A stretch of 64,000 bases of DNA, from positions 2,241,831 to 2,305,830 of the forward strand of contig NZ_LR733304.1 in the NCBI RefSeq assembly GCF_902506105.1, written 5' to 3'. The translations under genes were made by a program, and so were the position numbers. The DNA is from Aeromicrobium sp. 9AM (GTDB lineage Bacteria; Actinomycetota; Actinomycetes; Propionibacteriales; Nocardioidaceae). The notes beneath the pieces were generated by a model that searched no databases, had not been told where the DNA came from, and worked only from the letters and a program-made list of their open reading frames with translations. Below are positions 37,251 to 47,755 of the stretch, piece by piece; the first letter of the stretch is position 1, and the number at the start of each line of letters is the position of its first letter.

Positions 37251-38371
37251 GACTGCTCCCCCACGTACGTACGCTCGATGCGACCGCCCAGCCGGGTGAC
37301 CACCTCGTACGCGATGGTGCCGGCTGCCTCGGCCCAGTCCTCGGCGCTCGGCTCGCCGTCGTGCCCGGGACCGAACAGCGTGACGACGTCACCGCGAGCA
37401 GCCTCGGCGTCGCCGAGATCGATGACGAACTGGTCCATGCACACCACTCCGACCTGGCGCGCGCGGCCGCCGGCGAAGCCGACCTCCGCACGGTTGGACG
37501 CGGTCCGCAGGATGCCCTCGCCGTAGCCGAGGGGCACCAGCCCGAGCGTCTTGTCGCGGTCGGCGGTCCAGGTGTGGCCGTACGACACGCTGGCCCCGGC
37601 CGGCACCCGCTTGACCGCGGCGAGGCGGCCCCGCAGCGTCATGACAGGGGTCAGCTTGGTCGCGTACGTGAGCTGGGGATCGGGCCGGATCCCGTACGCC
37701 GCGATGCCGACCCGCACGAGGTCGAAGTGCGCGGACGGCCTGGTGAGGGTCGCTGCGGAGTTGCTGAGGTGGTGCAGCGGCGGCTCGATGCCGGCTGCCG
37801 CCAGCTCGTCGACCGCGTGCCTGAACGCCGCCTCCTGGGCGTCGTTGGCCGGGTGTTCGGGCTGGTCGGCGCACGCGAAGTGCGACCAGACGCCGGTGAT
37901 CTCGGCGGACCCGGCGGACTGGGCGGCTGCCGCCGCGGCGACGAGCTCGGTCCACTGCTCCCCGAAGGCGCCGTTGCGCGACAGCCCGGTGTCGACCTTG
38001 AGCTGGACCCTCGGCCGTAACGACGCCGGCGCGGCGAGGATCTCGGCAAGCTGCTCGGCCGACGACGCGGTGACCTCGATGCCCGCGTTGATCGGCGCTG
38101 CGAAGTCGGCACCCGGTGCCGCCAGCCAGCACAGCAGGTCGCCGTGGTCCCCGGCCCGTCGCAGGGCCAGCGCTTCGTCGAGTGTCGCGACGCCGAGCCA
38201 GTCCGACCCGGCCTGTCGCGCGGCGCGAGCCATCTGGGCGGCACCGTGGCCGTAGCCGTCGGCCTTGACGACGGTCATGAACGCCGACTGCGGCGCACAC
38301 GCCTTGAGCGCGGCGATGTTGGCGCGGAAGGCGTCGAGGTCGACGACGGCCTCAGCCTGGGGTCCGGTCAT
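37247..38371 (-). CDS. alr: Alanine racemase
   Basis: 374 residues from ATG 38371. AEAVVDLDAFRANIAALKACAPQSAFMTVVKADGYGHGA contains the PLP lysine in VKADGYGHG. VKVDTGLSRNGAFG-type LKVDTGLSRNGAFGEQW, VRVGIAAYGIRP and PLGYGEGILRTASN (with the second catalytic Tyr region VSYGHTW) complete the fold. It makes D-alanine for peptidoglycan. The start overlaps the nnrDE stop by ATGA, and the stop overlaps the small ORF by ATGA. Confidence 0.97.
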   Translation of the reverse strand: MTGPQAEAVVDLDAFRANIAALKACAPQSAFMTVVKADGYGHGAAQMARAARQAGSDWLGVATLDEALALRRAGDHGDLLCWLAAPGADFAAPINAGIEVTASSAEQLAEILAAPASLRPRVQLKVDTGLSRNGAFGEQWTELVAAAAAAQSAGSAEITGVWSHFACADQPEHPANDAQEAAFRHAVDELAAAGIEPPLHHLSNSAATLTRPSAHFDLVRVGIAAYGIRPDPQLTYATKLTPVMTLRGRLAAVKRVPAGASVSYGHTWTADRDKTLGLVPLGYGEGILRTASNRAEVGFAGGRARQVGVVCMDQFVIDLGDAEAARGDVVTLFGPGHDGEPSAEDWAEAAGTIAYEVVTRLGGRIERTYVGEQS

Positions 38372-39765
38372 GCCAGGCTCCCCTGCACGAATGCCGCCAC
38401 CGTCGCCGGCAGCTCGTACGCCACGTCGGTGGCCACGACGGGTCCGTCCGGATTGGCCCTGACCGAGGCCACCCCGTGGAGGTAGGCGGCGATCGAGCCG
38501 GCGTCGCGCGGGTCGAGACCAGCGGCCAGCAGTGATCCCGCGAAGCCGGCGAGGACGTCGCCCGCGCCTGCGGTGCCGAGCCACGACGAGCCGCTGCGGT
38601 TGACGCGGGTGGGCGCGCCCGCCTGCGCGATGAGGGTGCGGCGCCCCTTGAGCAGCACGGTGGCGTTCCAGCGCTCGGCCGCGGCGGTGGCGTGGCCCAG
38701 CGGATCGCCCTCGACCGCCTCGCGGGTCGTGTCGAGCATGGTTGCGAGCTCGCCGGCGTGCGGAGTCAGCAGAGCGGGCACGTCGAACGTCGCCGGTGCG
38801 TGCTGCAGCGCGCTCGCGTCGACCACGACCGGCACGCCGTCCTCCAGGGCCATCGACAGCTGGGACTCCGCGTCGTCACCGCTCCCGGGGCCGACGACCC
38901 AGGCCTGGACGCGACCCCGCCCTGCGACGACCTCCGGCGCGCGATCGACGACCCGCTGGCTCAGCGCCTGGCTGCCGACGAACCGGATCATCCCGGCCAG
39001 CCCAGCCTGCGCGCCCGCGACGCAGAGATGGGCCGCCCCGGCGTACTGCTCGGAGCCGGCGGCGATGCCCAGGACGCCTCGGGCGTACTTGTGCGAGGTC
39101 TCTCCCGGCAGCACGGCGTCGAGCAGGTGGCCGTCCGTCGCCTCGATCGCCTCGATCGACGGGGCCGGCAGGTGCGGGATGAGGCCGATGTCGACCAGCG
39201 ACACCGGTCCGGCCGCCCGGGCCGCCGGGTCGGCCAGCAGCGCCGCCTTGTGGGTCCCGAACGTCACGGTCGAGTCGGCACGCACGTACGCACCCGGGAG
39301 CGTTGCACCGTCGACATCGACGCCGGACGGCACGTCGACGGCGACGACGTACGGCCTGTGCTCATCGATCCAGTCGGCCCACTCCGCTGCCTTGCCGCTG
39401 AGACCGGGACGCGCACCGATGCCGAAGACCGCGTCGAGGCACCAACGCTGTCCGGTCGGGGCGACCACGACCTGCGCCCCTGCCGATGTCGCAGCGGAGA
39501 GCCCGGCAGCGTGGACCTTGGCCCCGTCGAGCAGGCACAGGTCGACGCGGACGCCGCGATCCAGCAGGTGCGTCGCGGCATACAGGGCATCGCCGCCGTT
39601 GTTGCCGGGCCCGATGAGGCACAGGACGACGTCGCCGGCGGGGATCAGTCCAAGGCCGTCGGCGAGACCGCGCGCGGCTCTCTGCATGAGCTCACCGTCA
39701 GGAAGCGTCGCCGCGAGAGCCTCCTCGGCGGCACGGATGTCGCCGACGGTGTGCGCACTCAGCAT
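38368..39765 (-). CDS. Bifunctional NAD(P)H-hydrate epimerase / ADP-dependent dehydratase
   Basis: 465 residues. The N-terminal NnrE (YjeF_N) domain has CLIGPGNNGGDALYAATHLLDRGVRVDL and YVVAVDVPSGVDVDGA. The C-terminal NnrD carbohydrate-kinase-like domain has LTPHAGELATMLDTTREAVEGD and the GTAGAGDVLAGFAGSLLAAG anion-hole motif. It repairs hydrated NADH and NADPH. The start overlaps the acpS end by 7 bases and the stop overlaps alr by ATGA, so acpS-nnrDE-alr is one unit. Confidence 0.96.
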   Translation of the reverse strand: MLSAHTVGDIRAAEEALAATLPDGELMQRAARGLADGLGLIPAGDVVLCLIGPGNNGGDALYAATHLLDRGVRVDLCLLDGAKVHAAGLSAATSAGAQVVVAPTGQRWCLDAVFGIGARPGLSGKAAEWADWIDEHRPYVVAVDVPSGVDVDGATLPGAYVRADSTVTFGTHKAALLADPAARAAGPVSLVDIGLIPHLPAPSIEAIEATDGHLLDAVLPGETSHKYARGVLGIAAGSEQYAGAAHLCVAGAQAGLAGMIRFVGSQALSQRVVDRAPEVVAGRGRVQAWVVGPGSGDDAESQLSMALEDGVPVVVDASALQHAPATFDVPALLTPHAGELATMLDTTREAVEGDPLGHATAAAERWNATVLLKGRRTLIAQAGAPTRVNRSGSSWLGTAGAGDVLAGFAGSLLAAGLDPRDAGSIAAYLHGVASVRANPDGPVVATDVAYELPATVAAFVQGSLA

Positions 39766-40112
39766 TCAGCCACCACGAAGGCCGTCGCGACGCTGGTGTC
39801 GTGCGAGATCGACAGGTGCACCGTCACGATGCCCAGCGCGCTCAGCCGTTCAGGCGCAGCGCCGTGCAGCGCGAACGTCGGTGCCCCGCGTGCGTCGTTG
39901 ACGACCTCGAAGTCCTGCCACGACAACCCCGACGGCGCACCCATGGCCTTGGCGAGCGCCTCCTTGGCGGCGAACCGGCCGGCCAGCGACTCGAGCGGCA
40001 GCCCTCGCTCGGCCTCGGTGAACAACCGGCTGCGCATCATGGGCGTACGTTCGAGCGTCTCGGCGAACCGCGCGAGGTCCACCACGTCCACCCCGATGCC
40101 CAGAATGGTCAT
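39759..40112 (-). CDS. acpS: Holo-[acyl-carrier-protein] synthase
   Basis: 117 residues. [35 protein letters not shown] has the Mg-binding Asp (GIGVDVV) and [24 protein letters not shown] the second metal/CoA motif (F-A-x-K-E-A). It transfers phosphopantetheine to acyl carrier protein. It sits 29 bases after glmS and overlaps the nnrDE start. Confidence 0.95.
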   Translation of the reverse strand: MTILGIGVDVVDLARFAETLERTPMMRSRLFTEAERGLPLESLAGRFAAKEALAKAMGAPSGLSWQDFEVVNDARGAPTFALHGAAPERLSALGIVTVHLSISHDTSVATAFVVAEC

Positions 40113-40141
40113 GTCAGCCCCGCACCTTGGTCATTCGTGGA

Positions 40142-41986
40142 TCACTCGACCGTGACGGACTTGGCGAGGTTGCGGGGCTGGTCGACATCGTGGCCCAGCA
40201 CCGAGGCGAACTCGCACGCGAAGATCTGCAGCGGCACGACCGCGACGAGAGGTTGCAGCAGCGTCGGGACCTTGGGCAGCCGGACCAGGGTGTCGGCATA
40301 GGGCACCACGTCCTCGTCGCCGTCCTCGGCCAGCACGATCGTGCGAGCGCCGCGGGCGCGGATCTCCTGGATCGAGCTGACGGTCTTCTCCTGCAGCTGG
40401 TCACGGCCCTTGGGCGGCACGACGATGAACACCGGCAGGCCTTCTTCGATCAGCGCGATCGGGCCGTGCTTGAGCTCGCCGGCGGCGAAGCCCTCGGCGT
40501 GGATGTAGGCCAGCTCCTTGAGCTTGAGCGCACCTTCGAGCGCGACCGGGAACCCGGCGTGGCGGCCGAGGAACAGGATCGACCGGGACTCCGCGAGATC
40601 GGCGGCGAGCTTGCGCATCTGGTCGCCCTCGTCGAGGAGGCGCTGGATCGCGGCCGGGATCTGCTCGATGTCGGCGATGATGTCGCTGATCTCGTCGCCG
40701 TACTTGGTGCCCTTGACCTGGGCGAGGTAGAGCGCGAGGAGGTAGCACGCGACGATCTGCGCCAGGAAGCCCTTGGTCGAGGCGACCGCGATCTCGGGGC
40801 CGGCGTGGGTGTAGATCACGGCGTCGGACTCACGCGGGATCGTCGAGCCGTTGGTGTTGCAGATCGACAGCACGCGCGCCTTCTGCTGGCGGGCGTAGCG
40901 GACGGCCATCAGGGTGTCCATCGTCTCGCCGGACTGGCTGATCGACACGACCAGCGTCGAGCGGTCGATGATCGGGTCGCGGTAGCGGAACTCCGACGCG
41001 AGCTCGACCTCGCAGGGGATGCGCGTCCAGTGCTCGATCGCGTACTTGGCCACCAGGCCCGCGTACGCCGCGGTGCCGCACGCCACGATGATGATGCGGT
41101 CGACGTCGCGCAGCTCGCTGTCGGACAGACGCATCTCGTCGAGCTGCAGCCGACCGTCGGCCGAGTGCCGGCCCAGCAGGGTGTCGGCGACGGCCTGCGG
41201 CTGCTCGGCGATCTCCTTGAGCATGAACCAGTCGTAGCCACCCTTCTCGGCGGCCGACACGTCCCAGTCGACGTGGTACTCCTTGGTCTCGGCGGGGTTG
41301 CCGTCGAAATCGGTCACGACGATGTCGTCGGGCGTGATCGTGACGACCTGGTCCTGGCCGAGCTCGATCGCGTCGCGCGTGAACTCGATGAACGCCGCGA
41401 CGTCGGAGCCGAGGAAGTTCTCGCCCTCACCGCGACCCACGACGAGCGGGGAGTTGCGGCGGGCACCGACGACGACGTCCGGGTGGGCCGCGTCGCAGAT
41501 CACCAGCGTGAACGCGCCCTCGAGCTGACGGCACACCGCGCGTACGGCCTCCGGCAGGTCGTCCGTGTGCTCGAGCTCGTCATGGAGGAGGTGCGCGACG
41601 GTCTCGGTGTCGGTCTCGGAGATCAGCTCGTGGCCCGTCGCCTCGAGCTTGGCGCGAAGGGCGGCGAAGTTCTCGATGATGCCGTTGTGGACCACGGCGA
41701 TGCGCCCGGTCTGGTCCAGGTGCGGGTGCGCGTTGCGGTCGTTGGGCGCCCCGTGCGTGGCCCAGCGGGTGTGGCCGATGCCGGTGTGGGCGACGGGCAG
41801 CGGATTGGCCTCGAGCTCCGCGTCGAGGTTGACGAGCTTGCCGGCCTTCTTGGCCGACACCATCGTCCCCTCGTGGACCAGCGCGACTCCGCCGGAGTCG
41901 TATCCGCGGTACTCAAGACGCCTCAGACCACCCATGACGACGTCGAGCGCAGAGCGCTGTCCGACATATCCGACGATTCCACACAT
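40142..41986 (-). CDS. glmS: Glutamine-fructose-6-phosphate aminotransferase (isomerising)
   Basis: 614 residues. After the initiator Met, Cys2 of [15 protein letters not shown] is the glutaminase nucleophile; [23 protein letters not shown] and [14 protein letters not shown] are further glutaminase motifs. Two SIS domains follow ([88 protein letters not shown]), and the end reads AKSVTVE. It makes glucosamine-6-phosphate, the substrate of GlmM encoded at 45884. Confidence 0.98.
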   Translation of the reverse strand: MCGIVGYVGQRSALDVVMGGLRRLEYRGYDSGGVALVHEGTMVSAKKAGKLVNLDAELEANPLPVAHTGIGHTRWATHGAPNDRNAHPHLDQTGRIAVVHNGIIENFAALRAKLEATGHELISETDTETVAHLLHDELEHTDDLPEAVRAVCRQLEGAFTLVICDAAHPDVVVGARRNSPLVVGRGEGENFLGSDVAAFIEFTRDAIELGQDQVVTITPDDIVVTDFDGNPAETKEYHVDWDVSAAEKGGYDWFMLKEIAEQPQAVADTLLGRHSADGRLQLDEMRLSDSELRDVDRIIIVACGTAAYAGLVAKYAIEHWTRIPCEVELASEFRYRDPIIDRSTLVVSISQSGETMDTLMAVRYARQQKARVLSICNTNGSTIPRESDAVIYTHAGPEIAVASTKGFLAQIVACYLLALYLAQVKGTKYGDEISDIIADIEQIPAAIQRLLDEGDQMRKLAADLAESRSILFLGRHAGFPVALEGALKLKELAYIHAEGFAAGELKHGPIALIEEGLPVFIVVPPKGRDQLQEKTVSSIQEIRARGARTIVLAEDGDEDVVPYADTLVRLPKVPTLLQPLVAVVPLQIFACEFASVLGHDVDQPRNLAKSVTVE

Positions 41987-42088
41987 AGCGTCAAGGGTAC
42001 CGGCGCTCAGGGCGGCGACTGCCGTCGCGTAAGCCTCCCGAGGGGACCGCGTGCGCCCGTCATACGAGGGAGACGAGAGAATGGCAGC

Positions 42089-43030
42089 ATGACGCGCGAC
42101 CAGTCACCGTATGTCGAGCTCGAACGCGCTGCGTGGGCCAAGCTCGCCGGCGACGCTCCGCAGCCGCTCCAGCCGGCCGAGATCGAGCGCGTACGAGGTC
42201 TGGGTGATGAGCTCGACCTCGAGGAGGTCCGGCAGGTCTACCTGCCGATGACGCAGCTCATCAGCATGCGCGTACGCCTCGCCGGTGCGCTCTACCAGGC
42301 GACCGAGGCGTTCCTCCACGCTCCGCAGACGCAGCGCACGCCGTTCGTGATCGGCATCGCCGGGTCCGTGGCGGTCGGCAAGTCGACGACGGCCCGCCTC
42401 CTCAAGGAGCTGCTCTCCCACTCCCCCGACCACCCCGTCGTGGAGCTCGTGACCACCGACGGGTTCTTGTTCCCCAACGCCGAGCTCGAGCGCCGCGGCC
42501 TGCTCGAGCGCAAGGGCTTCCCCGAGTCGTACGACCGCAAGGCCCTGCTGCGGTTCGTCATGGAGGTCAAGTCCGGCGTCGAGGTCGTGACCGCCCCGGT
42601 CTACTCCCACCTGACGTACGACCGCACTGACGAGCTCGTGACGGTCAAGGCGCCGGACATCGTGATCGTCGAGGGCCTCAACGTCCTCGCGCCGGCCCGC
42701 CCTCGCGGCGACGGCAGCCCCGGCCTGGCGGTCAGCGACTTCTTCGACTTCTCGATCTACGTCGACGCCTCCAGCCGCGACCTTCGCCGCTGGTACGTCG
42801 ACCGGTTCCTGACGCTGCGCAAGACCGCGTTCGCGGACCCCGCGTCGTACTTCCACCGCTACAGCGCACTCACCGACGACGAGGCCGAGGCCCGCGCAGG
42901 TGAGCTGTGGGACACGATCAACCTGCCCAACCTGCGCGAGAACATCCAGACCACCCGCGGCCGGGCATCACTCGTCCTGCGGAAGGGACCCGATCACTCC
43001 GTCGACTGGGTCCGCCTCCGCAAGATCTGA
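42089..43030 (+). CDS. coaA: Pantothenate kinase (type I, CoaA)
   Basis: 313 residues. [22 protein letters not shown] is the usual opening, and [24 protein letters not shown] is the Walker [38 protein letters not shown] and [10 protein letters not shown] are CoaA blocks. It phosphorylates pantothenate, the first step to CoA. The ATG at 42089 is preceded by a weak purine-rich stretch only. It is divergent from glmS, with 102 bases between starts. Confidence 0.97.
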   Translation: MTRDQSPYVELERAAWAKLAGDAPQPLQPAEIERVRGLGDELDLEEVRQVYLPMTQLISMRVRLAGALYQATEAFLHAPQTQRTPFVIGIAGSVAVGKSTTARLLKELLSHSPDHPVVELVTTDGFLFPNAELERRGLLERKGFPESYDRKALLRFVMEVKSGVEVVTAPVYSHLTYDRTDELVTVKAPDIVIVEGLNVLAPARPRGDGSPGLAVSDFFDFSIYVDASSRDLRRWYVDRFLTLRKTAFADPASYFHRYSALTDDEAEARAGELWDTINLPNLRENIQTTRGRASLVLRKGPDHSVDWVRLRKI

Positions 43031-43034
43031 GCGA

Positions 43035-43703
43035 TCAGAGGTCGCAGTACGACTGCCGGTACGTGAACGGGGCCGAGGTCTTGGCCGCCGCGCTGTTCTC
43101 CTGGTCCGTGGTGGCCTTCCCGGCGAACGTGAACGCCGATGCGCCCGGATAGAAGTTGACCGCTGCGTTGCCCTTGGCGTCCTGGTATGCCTGGAGCGAC
43201 CCGACGTTGGTGCTGAAGTGCACTGACCGGTAAGGCCGCACCGGATAGAAGTGCGCGAACATCGTGACGTTCTCCGGGCTGAGGTTCGAGCACTGGAAGC
43301 TCGGGGTCACCGCGAAGAACGTGACCTTCTGCGACACCACCGTGATCTTCTTGGAGTTCCCGGAGATCTTCGGGTCACCACCTCCGGCCGGCACGTAGTA
43401 GCGGAAGTAGCGCGTGCGGCTCGTGCTGGGGGTGAACTCGAAGTAGCCGAGCGAGCTGCTCTTCTGGGTCGACAGGGTCTTCCAGGCGTTGTCGACGTCA
43501 TCGCGGTACTGCAGCTTGACCGTGCGGATGTTGTGGGTGGCCAGCCGCCCGTACGCCGAGAACCTCTCGTTCTTGATGACCTTGGTGTAGGTGACGTTGA
43601 GGTCTTTCGAGCTGGCAGCGTTGGCCGCCTCGGTCGTCAGACCCACCGCGACCAGGCCGGTGAGCGCCAGGATGGCGGCACAGAGCAGACGTACGGGTTT
43701 CAT
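43035..43703 (-). CDS. Secreted protein of unknown function (paralogue B)
   Basis: 222 residues from ATG 43703, with GGGAGA before it. The Sec signal peptide (MKPVRLLCAAILALTGLVAV, cleavage after about ANAA, residue 31) is almost identical to that of the gene upstream. The mature domain has VTYTKVIKNERFSAYGRLATHNIRTVKLQYRDDVDNAWKTL and STSRTRYFRYYVPA, which look like a fibronectin/Ig-like beta-sandwich, and two Cys (QCSNL, YCDL) that could form a disulfide. I do not recognise a named family. Confidence 0.75.
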   Translation of the reverse strand: MKPVRLLCAAILALTGLVAVGLTTEAANAASSKDLNVTYTKVIKNERFSAYGRLATHNIRTVKLQYRDDVDNAWKTLSTQKSSSLGYFEFTPSTSRTRYFRYYVPAGGGDPKISGNSKKITVVSQKVTFFAVTPSFQCSNLSPENVTMFAHFYPVRPYRSVHFSTNVGSLQAYQDAKGNAAVNFYPGASAFTFAGKATTDQENSAAAKTSAPFTYRQSYCDL

Positions 43704-43714
43704 GAGGTCTCCCA

Positions 43715-44389
43715 TCAGAGGATCTGGCACGAGGTGATGGAGTAGTGGACGACCGGAGTGGCGAACGAGCTGGCCCCGTAGAAGCTCTCCGCGCTTGCTG
43801 CGGCGTCGAACGTCCCGTTGGTCGTGCCGGGATTGAAGCGGAACGACACCTTGCCGGAGCTGTCCTGGTAGTCGTTGGTGTCGATCGCGCTCGACGCGAA
43901 GTTGACCTGACGACCCACCCGGTTGGGATAGAAGTCGAACGTCACGGTCACGTCACTCGTGGGGTTGGCGCCGAAGTGGCACTGAGTCTTGCGGACGACG
44001 TCGATCGAGACCTTCTGCGCGACCACGGTGACCTTGCGAGGGTTGCCCTTGATCGATGCCAGCGAGCCGCTCGCCGGGGCGTAATAGCGCCAGTAGCGGG
44101 TCTTCGTGGTGCTGGGCGAGAACCCGAAGTAGCCCTCCGAGTCGCTCGTCGTGGAGCTCTTGGTGGTCCACGGGCCGGAGCTCGAGTTGCGGTACTGGAG
44201 CCTGACGGTGCGTACCGCGTTGGTCGACAGCTCGCCGTAGGCGAAGAAGGTCTCGGACTTCATGACCTGGCTGTAATTGACCGTGAGGTCCTTCGAGCTG
44301 GCGGCATTGGCCGCCTCGGTCGTCAGACCCACCGCGACCAGGCCGGTCAGGGCCAGGATGGCAGCGCAAAGCATACGTACGGGTTTCAT
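43715..44389 (-). CDS. Secreted protein of unknown function (paralogue A)
   Basis: 224 residues. The signal peptide MKPVRMLCAAILALTGLVAV continues to ANAASSKDL, identical to paralogue B apart from one residue. The mature part aligns along its length: VNYSQVMKSETFFAYGELSTNAVRTVRLQYRNSSSGPW, SPSTTKTRYWRYYAPASG, two Cys (TQCHFG, TSCQIL). A recent tandem duplication, with an 11-base gap. Probably cell-surface or released; the role is unknown. Confidence 0.75.
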   Translation of the reverse strand: MKPVRMLCAAILALTGLVAVGLTTEAANAASSKDLTVNYSQVMKSETFFAYGELSTNAVRTVRLQYRNSSSGPWTTKSSTTSDSEGYFGFSPSTTKTRYWRYYAPASGSLASIKGNPRKVTVVAQKVSIDVVRKTQCHFGANPTSDVTVTFDFYPNRVGRQVNFASSAIDTNDYQDSSGKVSFRFNPGTTNGTFDAAASAESFYGASSFATPVVHYSITSCQIL

Positions 44390-44481
44390 GGGGTTCTCCC
44401 TGTAGAAGTGTCCCGAGAGGCGTTCGAAAAACTACTGCAGTCCGGGACAGCGCGTACCCGAAACGGAGAAATCGTCTGGAC

Positions 44482-45456
44482 CTATTGAGTCCGGACGTAC
44501 TCGCCCAGCCAGCCGACCTGGCGGAAGCCCATCTGCTCGTTGACGGCGATCATCGGTCCGTTGCTCGCGGCGTTGAAGGTGTGGACGTGCCGGCGCGACT
44601 CGAGGAGGTCCGCCGACTCCTCCATCGCCCGCACCTTGAGCGACAGGCCGAGACCGTGCCCCCGATGATCCGGCAGCACGAGGGTGTCCCACTGGTAGGC
44701 GTCCTGCGGGTCGGTCTCAGAGAACACGAGCTGTGTGTGCCCGGCCAGGACACCGTCGGGCGACATCGCCGCGACGATCTGCATGACCCTGCCCTGCGCC
44801 ACCAGCAGCTCCTCGTCAGAGCGTATGCGTGCCCGGTCGAAGAACTCGTTCTCCAGCGGATAGTCGCCCGACGGCGCCTCCTGGACGATCAGCGTGAGCA
44901 GGTGCGCGTACTGGTCGATCCACTCCTCCGGGCACGCCCCCCGCCAGGCATGCAGCACATAGCCGTCGCGGGGTGGCGCCGGCGGGAGCTCGGCAGGCAG
45001 GGTCAGTACGCGGTGCGCGTCGGCCAGGTCGCGCGTGAAGCCCATCGCCTCGGCGAACGCCGTGTGACCAGATCCTTCCTCGCCGATGCCCCACCCGACC
45101 TCGGCATACAGCGTCGAACGGCCCGCACCGGCGGCTATCTCGGCGAGCCGCGCCAGGATGGCCGACCCGTGGCCGCGGCGCCGGTGCTCGGGGCGGACGA
45201 CGACATCGATGTAGCCGAGGTCGACGTTGTCCTTCTGCGGCATCTCGACGTAACCCATGCCGACCACGTCGCCCGACTCGTCCCGGGCGACCACGCCCTG
45301 GATCGTCAAGTGAGCGGCGTCCTGGAGCAGCTCGGCGCGCTGCTCACGAGCCGTGTAGGGCCGATCCCACTCCTCGGCGTGCCCAGCGGCGTACGCAGCG
45401 TGGTACGCCGCGAACTGCTCGTCGTCCCGGGGGTCCAGCAGCTCGACGTTCGTCAT
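44482..45456 (-). CDS. Double-domain GNAT acetyltransferase
   Basis: 324 residues with two GNAT halves. In the N-terminal half, VDLGYIDVVVRPEHRRRGHGSAILARLAEIA carries the acetyl-CoA loop R-R-R-G-H-G. In the C-terminal half, YQWDTLVLPDHRGHGLGLSLKVRAMEES has H-R-G-H-G-L and NGPMIAVNEQMGFRQVGWLGEYVR motif B. The layout is like mycothiol synthase, but neither context nor residues prove that activity. Substrate unknown. Confidence 0.85.
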   Translation of the reverse strand: MTNVELLDPRDDEQFAAYHAAYAAGHAEEWDRPYTAREQRAELLQDAAHLTIQGVVARDESGDVVGMGYVEMPQKDNVDLGYIDVVVRPEHRRRGHGSAILARLAEIAAGAGRSTLYAEVGWGIGEEGSGHTAFAEAMGFTRDLADAHRVLTLPAELPPAPPRDGYVLHAWRGACPEEWIDQYAHLLTLIVQEAPSGDYPLENEFFDRARIRSDEELLVAQGRVMQIVAAMSPDGVLAGHTQLVFSETDPQDAYQWDTLVLPDHRGHGLGLSLKVRAMEESADLLESRRHVHTFNAASNGPMIAVNEQMGFRQVGWLGEYVRTQ

Positions 45457-45516
45457 CAGGGGAGTCTACGAAAGCGGGTCGGCCTTCTGTCGGTGGCCGG
45501 CGGCAGCATGAGGGCC

Positions 45517-45882
45517 ATGACCTCACCACGACACCACCGCATCGACTACGTCGAGCTCGCCGCCACCGACCTGGCGCGGCTCAAACAGTTCTACGCCGAC
45601 GCCTTCGGCTGGGCGTTCAACGACTACGGACCCGACTACGCCGGCATCCAGGGCCGCACGCCCGAGGATCCCGAGGTCGGTGGCCTCAATCCCGAGTCCA
45701 AGCCCAGCCGCGGAGGCGTCTTCGTGCAGCTCTACTCCGACGATCTCGACGCGACCGCCGAGGCCATCCGGTCGGCCGGCGGCGAGATCGTCGACGGGCC
45801 CTACGGCTTCCCGGGTGGTCGCCGACTCCACTTCGTGGACCCCAGCGGCAACGAGCTCGGCGTCTGGTCCGAGCAGCAGTAG
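45517..45882 (+). CDS. VOC-family (glyoxalase/bleomycin-resistance fold) protein
   Basis: 121 residues from ATG 45517; GAGGG lies just upstream. HHRIDYVELAATDLARLKQFYADAFGWAFNDYGPDYAGIQG is the first beta-alpha-beta unit with the metal-ligand position (YVE) and GGRRLHFVDPSGNELGVWSE the last (H and E). Predicted metal-dependent small-molecule enzyme or binding protein; the substrate is unknown. It is convergent with glmM, one base apart. Confidence 0.88.
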   Translation: MTSPRHHRIDYVELAATDLARLKQFYADAFGWAFNDYGPDYAGIQGRTPEDPEVGGLNPESKPSRGGVFVQLYSDDLDATAEAIRSAGGEIVDGPYGFPGGRRLHFVDPSGNELGVWSEQQ

Positions 45883-45883
45883 C

Positions 45884-47230
45884 TCAGAGCGCGAGGGTCG
45901 AGCGGACCACGCCGGCGAGGCGCTGGGCGACCTCGGTCGCCTCGTCGTGCGTCGCGGCCTCGACCATGACGCGTACGAGGGGCTCCGTGCCGGACTGACG
46001 CAGCAGCACCCGGCCGCTGTCGCCGAGCTTGGCTGCGGCGATCGCGACCTCGCCTTGCAGCACCGGGTCGGTGTCGGCGCGGGCCTTGTCGACATCGGGG
46101 ACGTTGATGAGCACCTGCGGCAGCCGGGTCATGACCGACGCGAGCTCCTCGAGCGTCTGGCCGGTCTCGCGGATGCGGGACGCCAGGTGCACCGCGGTCA
46201 GCACGCCGTCGCCGGTCGTCGCGAAGTCGGCCATGATGACGTGCCCGGACTGCTCGCCGCCGAGGCTGTAGCCACCCGACCGCATGGCCTCGAGGACGTA
46301 GCGGTCGCCCACGGCGGTCTGGATCACGGTGAGGCCTGCGGCCTGGAGCGCCTGGACGAAGCCGAGGTTGCTCATCACGGTGGCCACGACGGTGTCGTCC
46401 TTGAGCCGCCCGGCGTCACGGGCGGCGATGCCGAGGATCGCCAGGATCTGGTCGCCGTCGACGACGGCTCCGGAGTGGTCGACTGCCAGGCAGCGATCGG
46501 CGTCACCGTCGAACGCGAAGCCGGCGTCCGCCTTGTGGTGGATCACGGCCTTCTGCAGGTCGTCGAGGTGCGTCGAGCCGCAGTCGAGGTTGATGTTGAG
46601 GCCGTCGGGCTCGGCGTGGATCGCGACGACCGTGGCGCCGAGCTGCTCGAACACCTGGGGCCCGACCTCGTACGCCGCACCGTTGGCGCAGTCGAGCACG
46701 ATCGTCAGCCCGTCGAGCGGTCCGGGCGCCGAGGCGACGAGGTGCTTGACGTACGCACTCACGCCCGCGTGACTGTCGCCGATGCGGCCGACGTCGGAGC
46801 CGGTCGGCCGGTCCCACGGCTCCTCGAGGCGGTTCTCGATCTGCAGCTCGAGCTCGTCGTCGAGCTTGAGCCCGCCACGCGCCAGGAACTTGATGCCGTT
46901 GTCGGGCATCGGGTTGTGGCTCGCCGAGATCATGACGCCCATGTCGGCCTCGAGGTAGGACGTCAGGAACGCCGCACCCGGGGTCGGCACGACGCCGAGC
47001 CGGTGCACGTCGACCCCGGCAGACGCAAGACCCGCGACCACCGCGGCCTCGAGGAATTCTCCTGAGGCGCGGGGATCGCGGGCTACGACTGCGGTCGGAC
47101 GCTGATCGGCGAACGCACCGACCTCGCCGAGGATGTGGGCTGCCGCGACCGCGAGGTCGACGGCCAGCTCTGCGGTCAGATCACGGTTCGCGAGTCCGCG
47201 AACGCCATCTGTGCCAAAGATCCGGCCCAC
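45884..47230 (-). CDS. glmM: Phosphoglucosamine mutase
   Basis: 448 residues. [27 protein letters not shown] is the typical start. The phosphoserine loop is [23 protein letters not shown] (Ser near 102), the metal loop [17 protein letters not shown] (D-G-D-A-D-R) and the sugar loop [28 protein letters not shown] binds phosphate. It converts glucosamine-6-phosphate to the 1-phosphate for UDP-GlcNAc. It follows rpsI by 7 bases. Confidence 0.98.
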   Translation of the reverse strand: MGRIFGTDGVRGLANRDLTAELAVDLAVAAAHILGEVGAFADQRPTAVVARDPRASGEFLEAAVVAGLASAGVDVHRLGVVPTPGAAFLTSYLEADMGVMISASHNPMPDNGIKFLARGGLKLDDELELQIENRLEEPWDRPTGSDVGRIGDSHAGVSAYVKHLVASAPGPLDGLTIVLDCANGAAYEVGPQVFEQLGATVVAIHAEPDGLNINLDCGSTHLDDLQKAVIHHKADAGFAFDGDADRCLAVDHSGAVVDGDQILAILGIAARDAGRLKDDTVVATVMSNLGFVQALQAAGLTVIQTAVGDRYVLEAMRSGGYSLGGEQSGHVIMADFATTGDGVLTAVHLASRIRETGQTLEELASVMTRLPQVLINVPDVDKARADTDPVLQGEVAIAAAKLGDSGRVLLRQSGTEPLVRVMVEAATHDEATEVAQRLAGVVRSTLAL

Positions 47231-47237
47231 AGCGTGA

Positions 47238-47735
47238 TTAGCGCTTGCTGTACTGGGGAGCCTTACGGGCCTTCTTGAGGCCGGCCTTCTTGCGCTCCTT
47301 GATGCGCGAGTCGCGCGTCAGGAGTCCGGCCTTCTTGAGCACCGGGCGGTTGGCCTCTTCGTCGATCTGGTTGAGCGAGCGGGCCACACCGAGGCGCAGC
47401 GCGCCGGCCTGGCCGGTCATGCCGCCGCCCGTGACACGGGCGATGACGTCGAAGCGGTCCTGCAGACCGGTCTCGGCGAAGGCTTCCTTGGCAATCTGCT
47501 GGTGCAGCTTGTTGGGGAGGTACTCCTCGAGCGGCTTGCCGTTGACGGTCCACACGCCGGTGCCCGGAACGATGCGGACGCGCGCGATGGCTTCCTTGCG
47601 ACGACCCGTCGCGGCACCCGGAGCGATCGTCGCGGGCTTGTCGGAGGTGACAGCGGAGCCAGTCGTCTCGGAGGTGTATGCCACACCTTCGGCGTTGGTC
47701 TCGAACTCGGTCTCTTCGGTGGTGGTCTCAGCCAC
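47238..47735 (-). CDS. rpsI: 30S ribosomal protein S9
   Basis: 165 residues. The core from [33 protein letters not shown] to [14 protein letters not shown] is standard S9 with the basic C-terminal tail reaching the P site. The first 40 residues are an acidic/Thr-rich extension ([13 protein letters not shown]), common in actinobacterial S9. It lies 20 bases after rplM in the conserved rplM-rpsI-glmM order. Confidence 0.98.
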   Translation of the reverse strand: MAETTTEETEFETNAEGVAYTSETTGSAVTSDKPATIAPGAATGRRKEAIARVRIVPGTGVWTVNGKPLEEYLPNKLHQQIAKEAFAETGLQDRFDVIARVTGGGMTGQAGALRLGVARSLNQIDEEANRPVLKKAGLLTRDSRIKERKKAGLKKARKAPQYSKR

Positions 47736-47755
47736 GATGCGCCTGCTTCTCTTCT

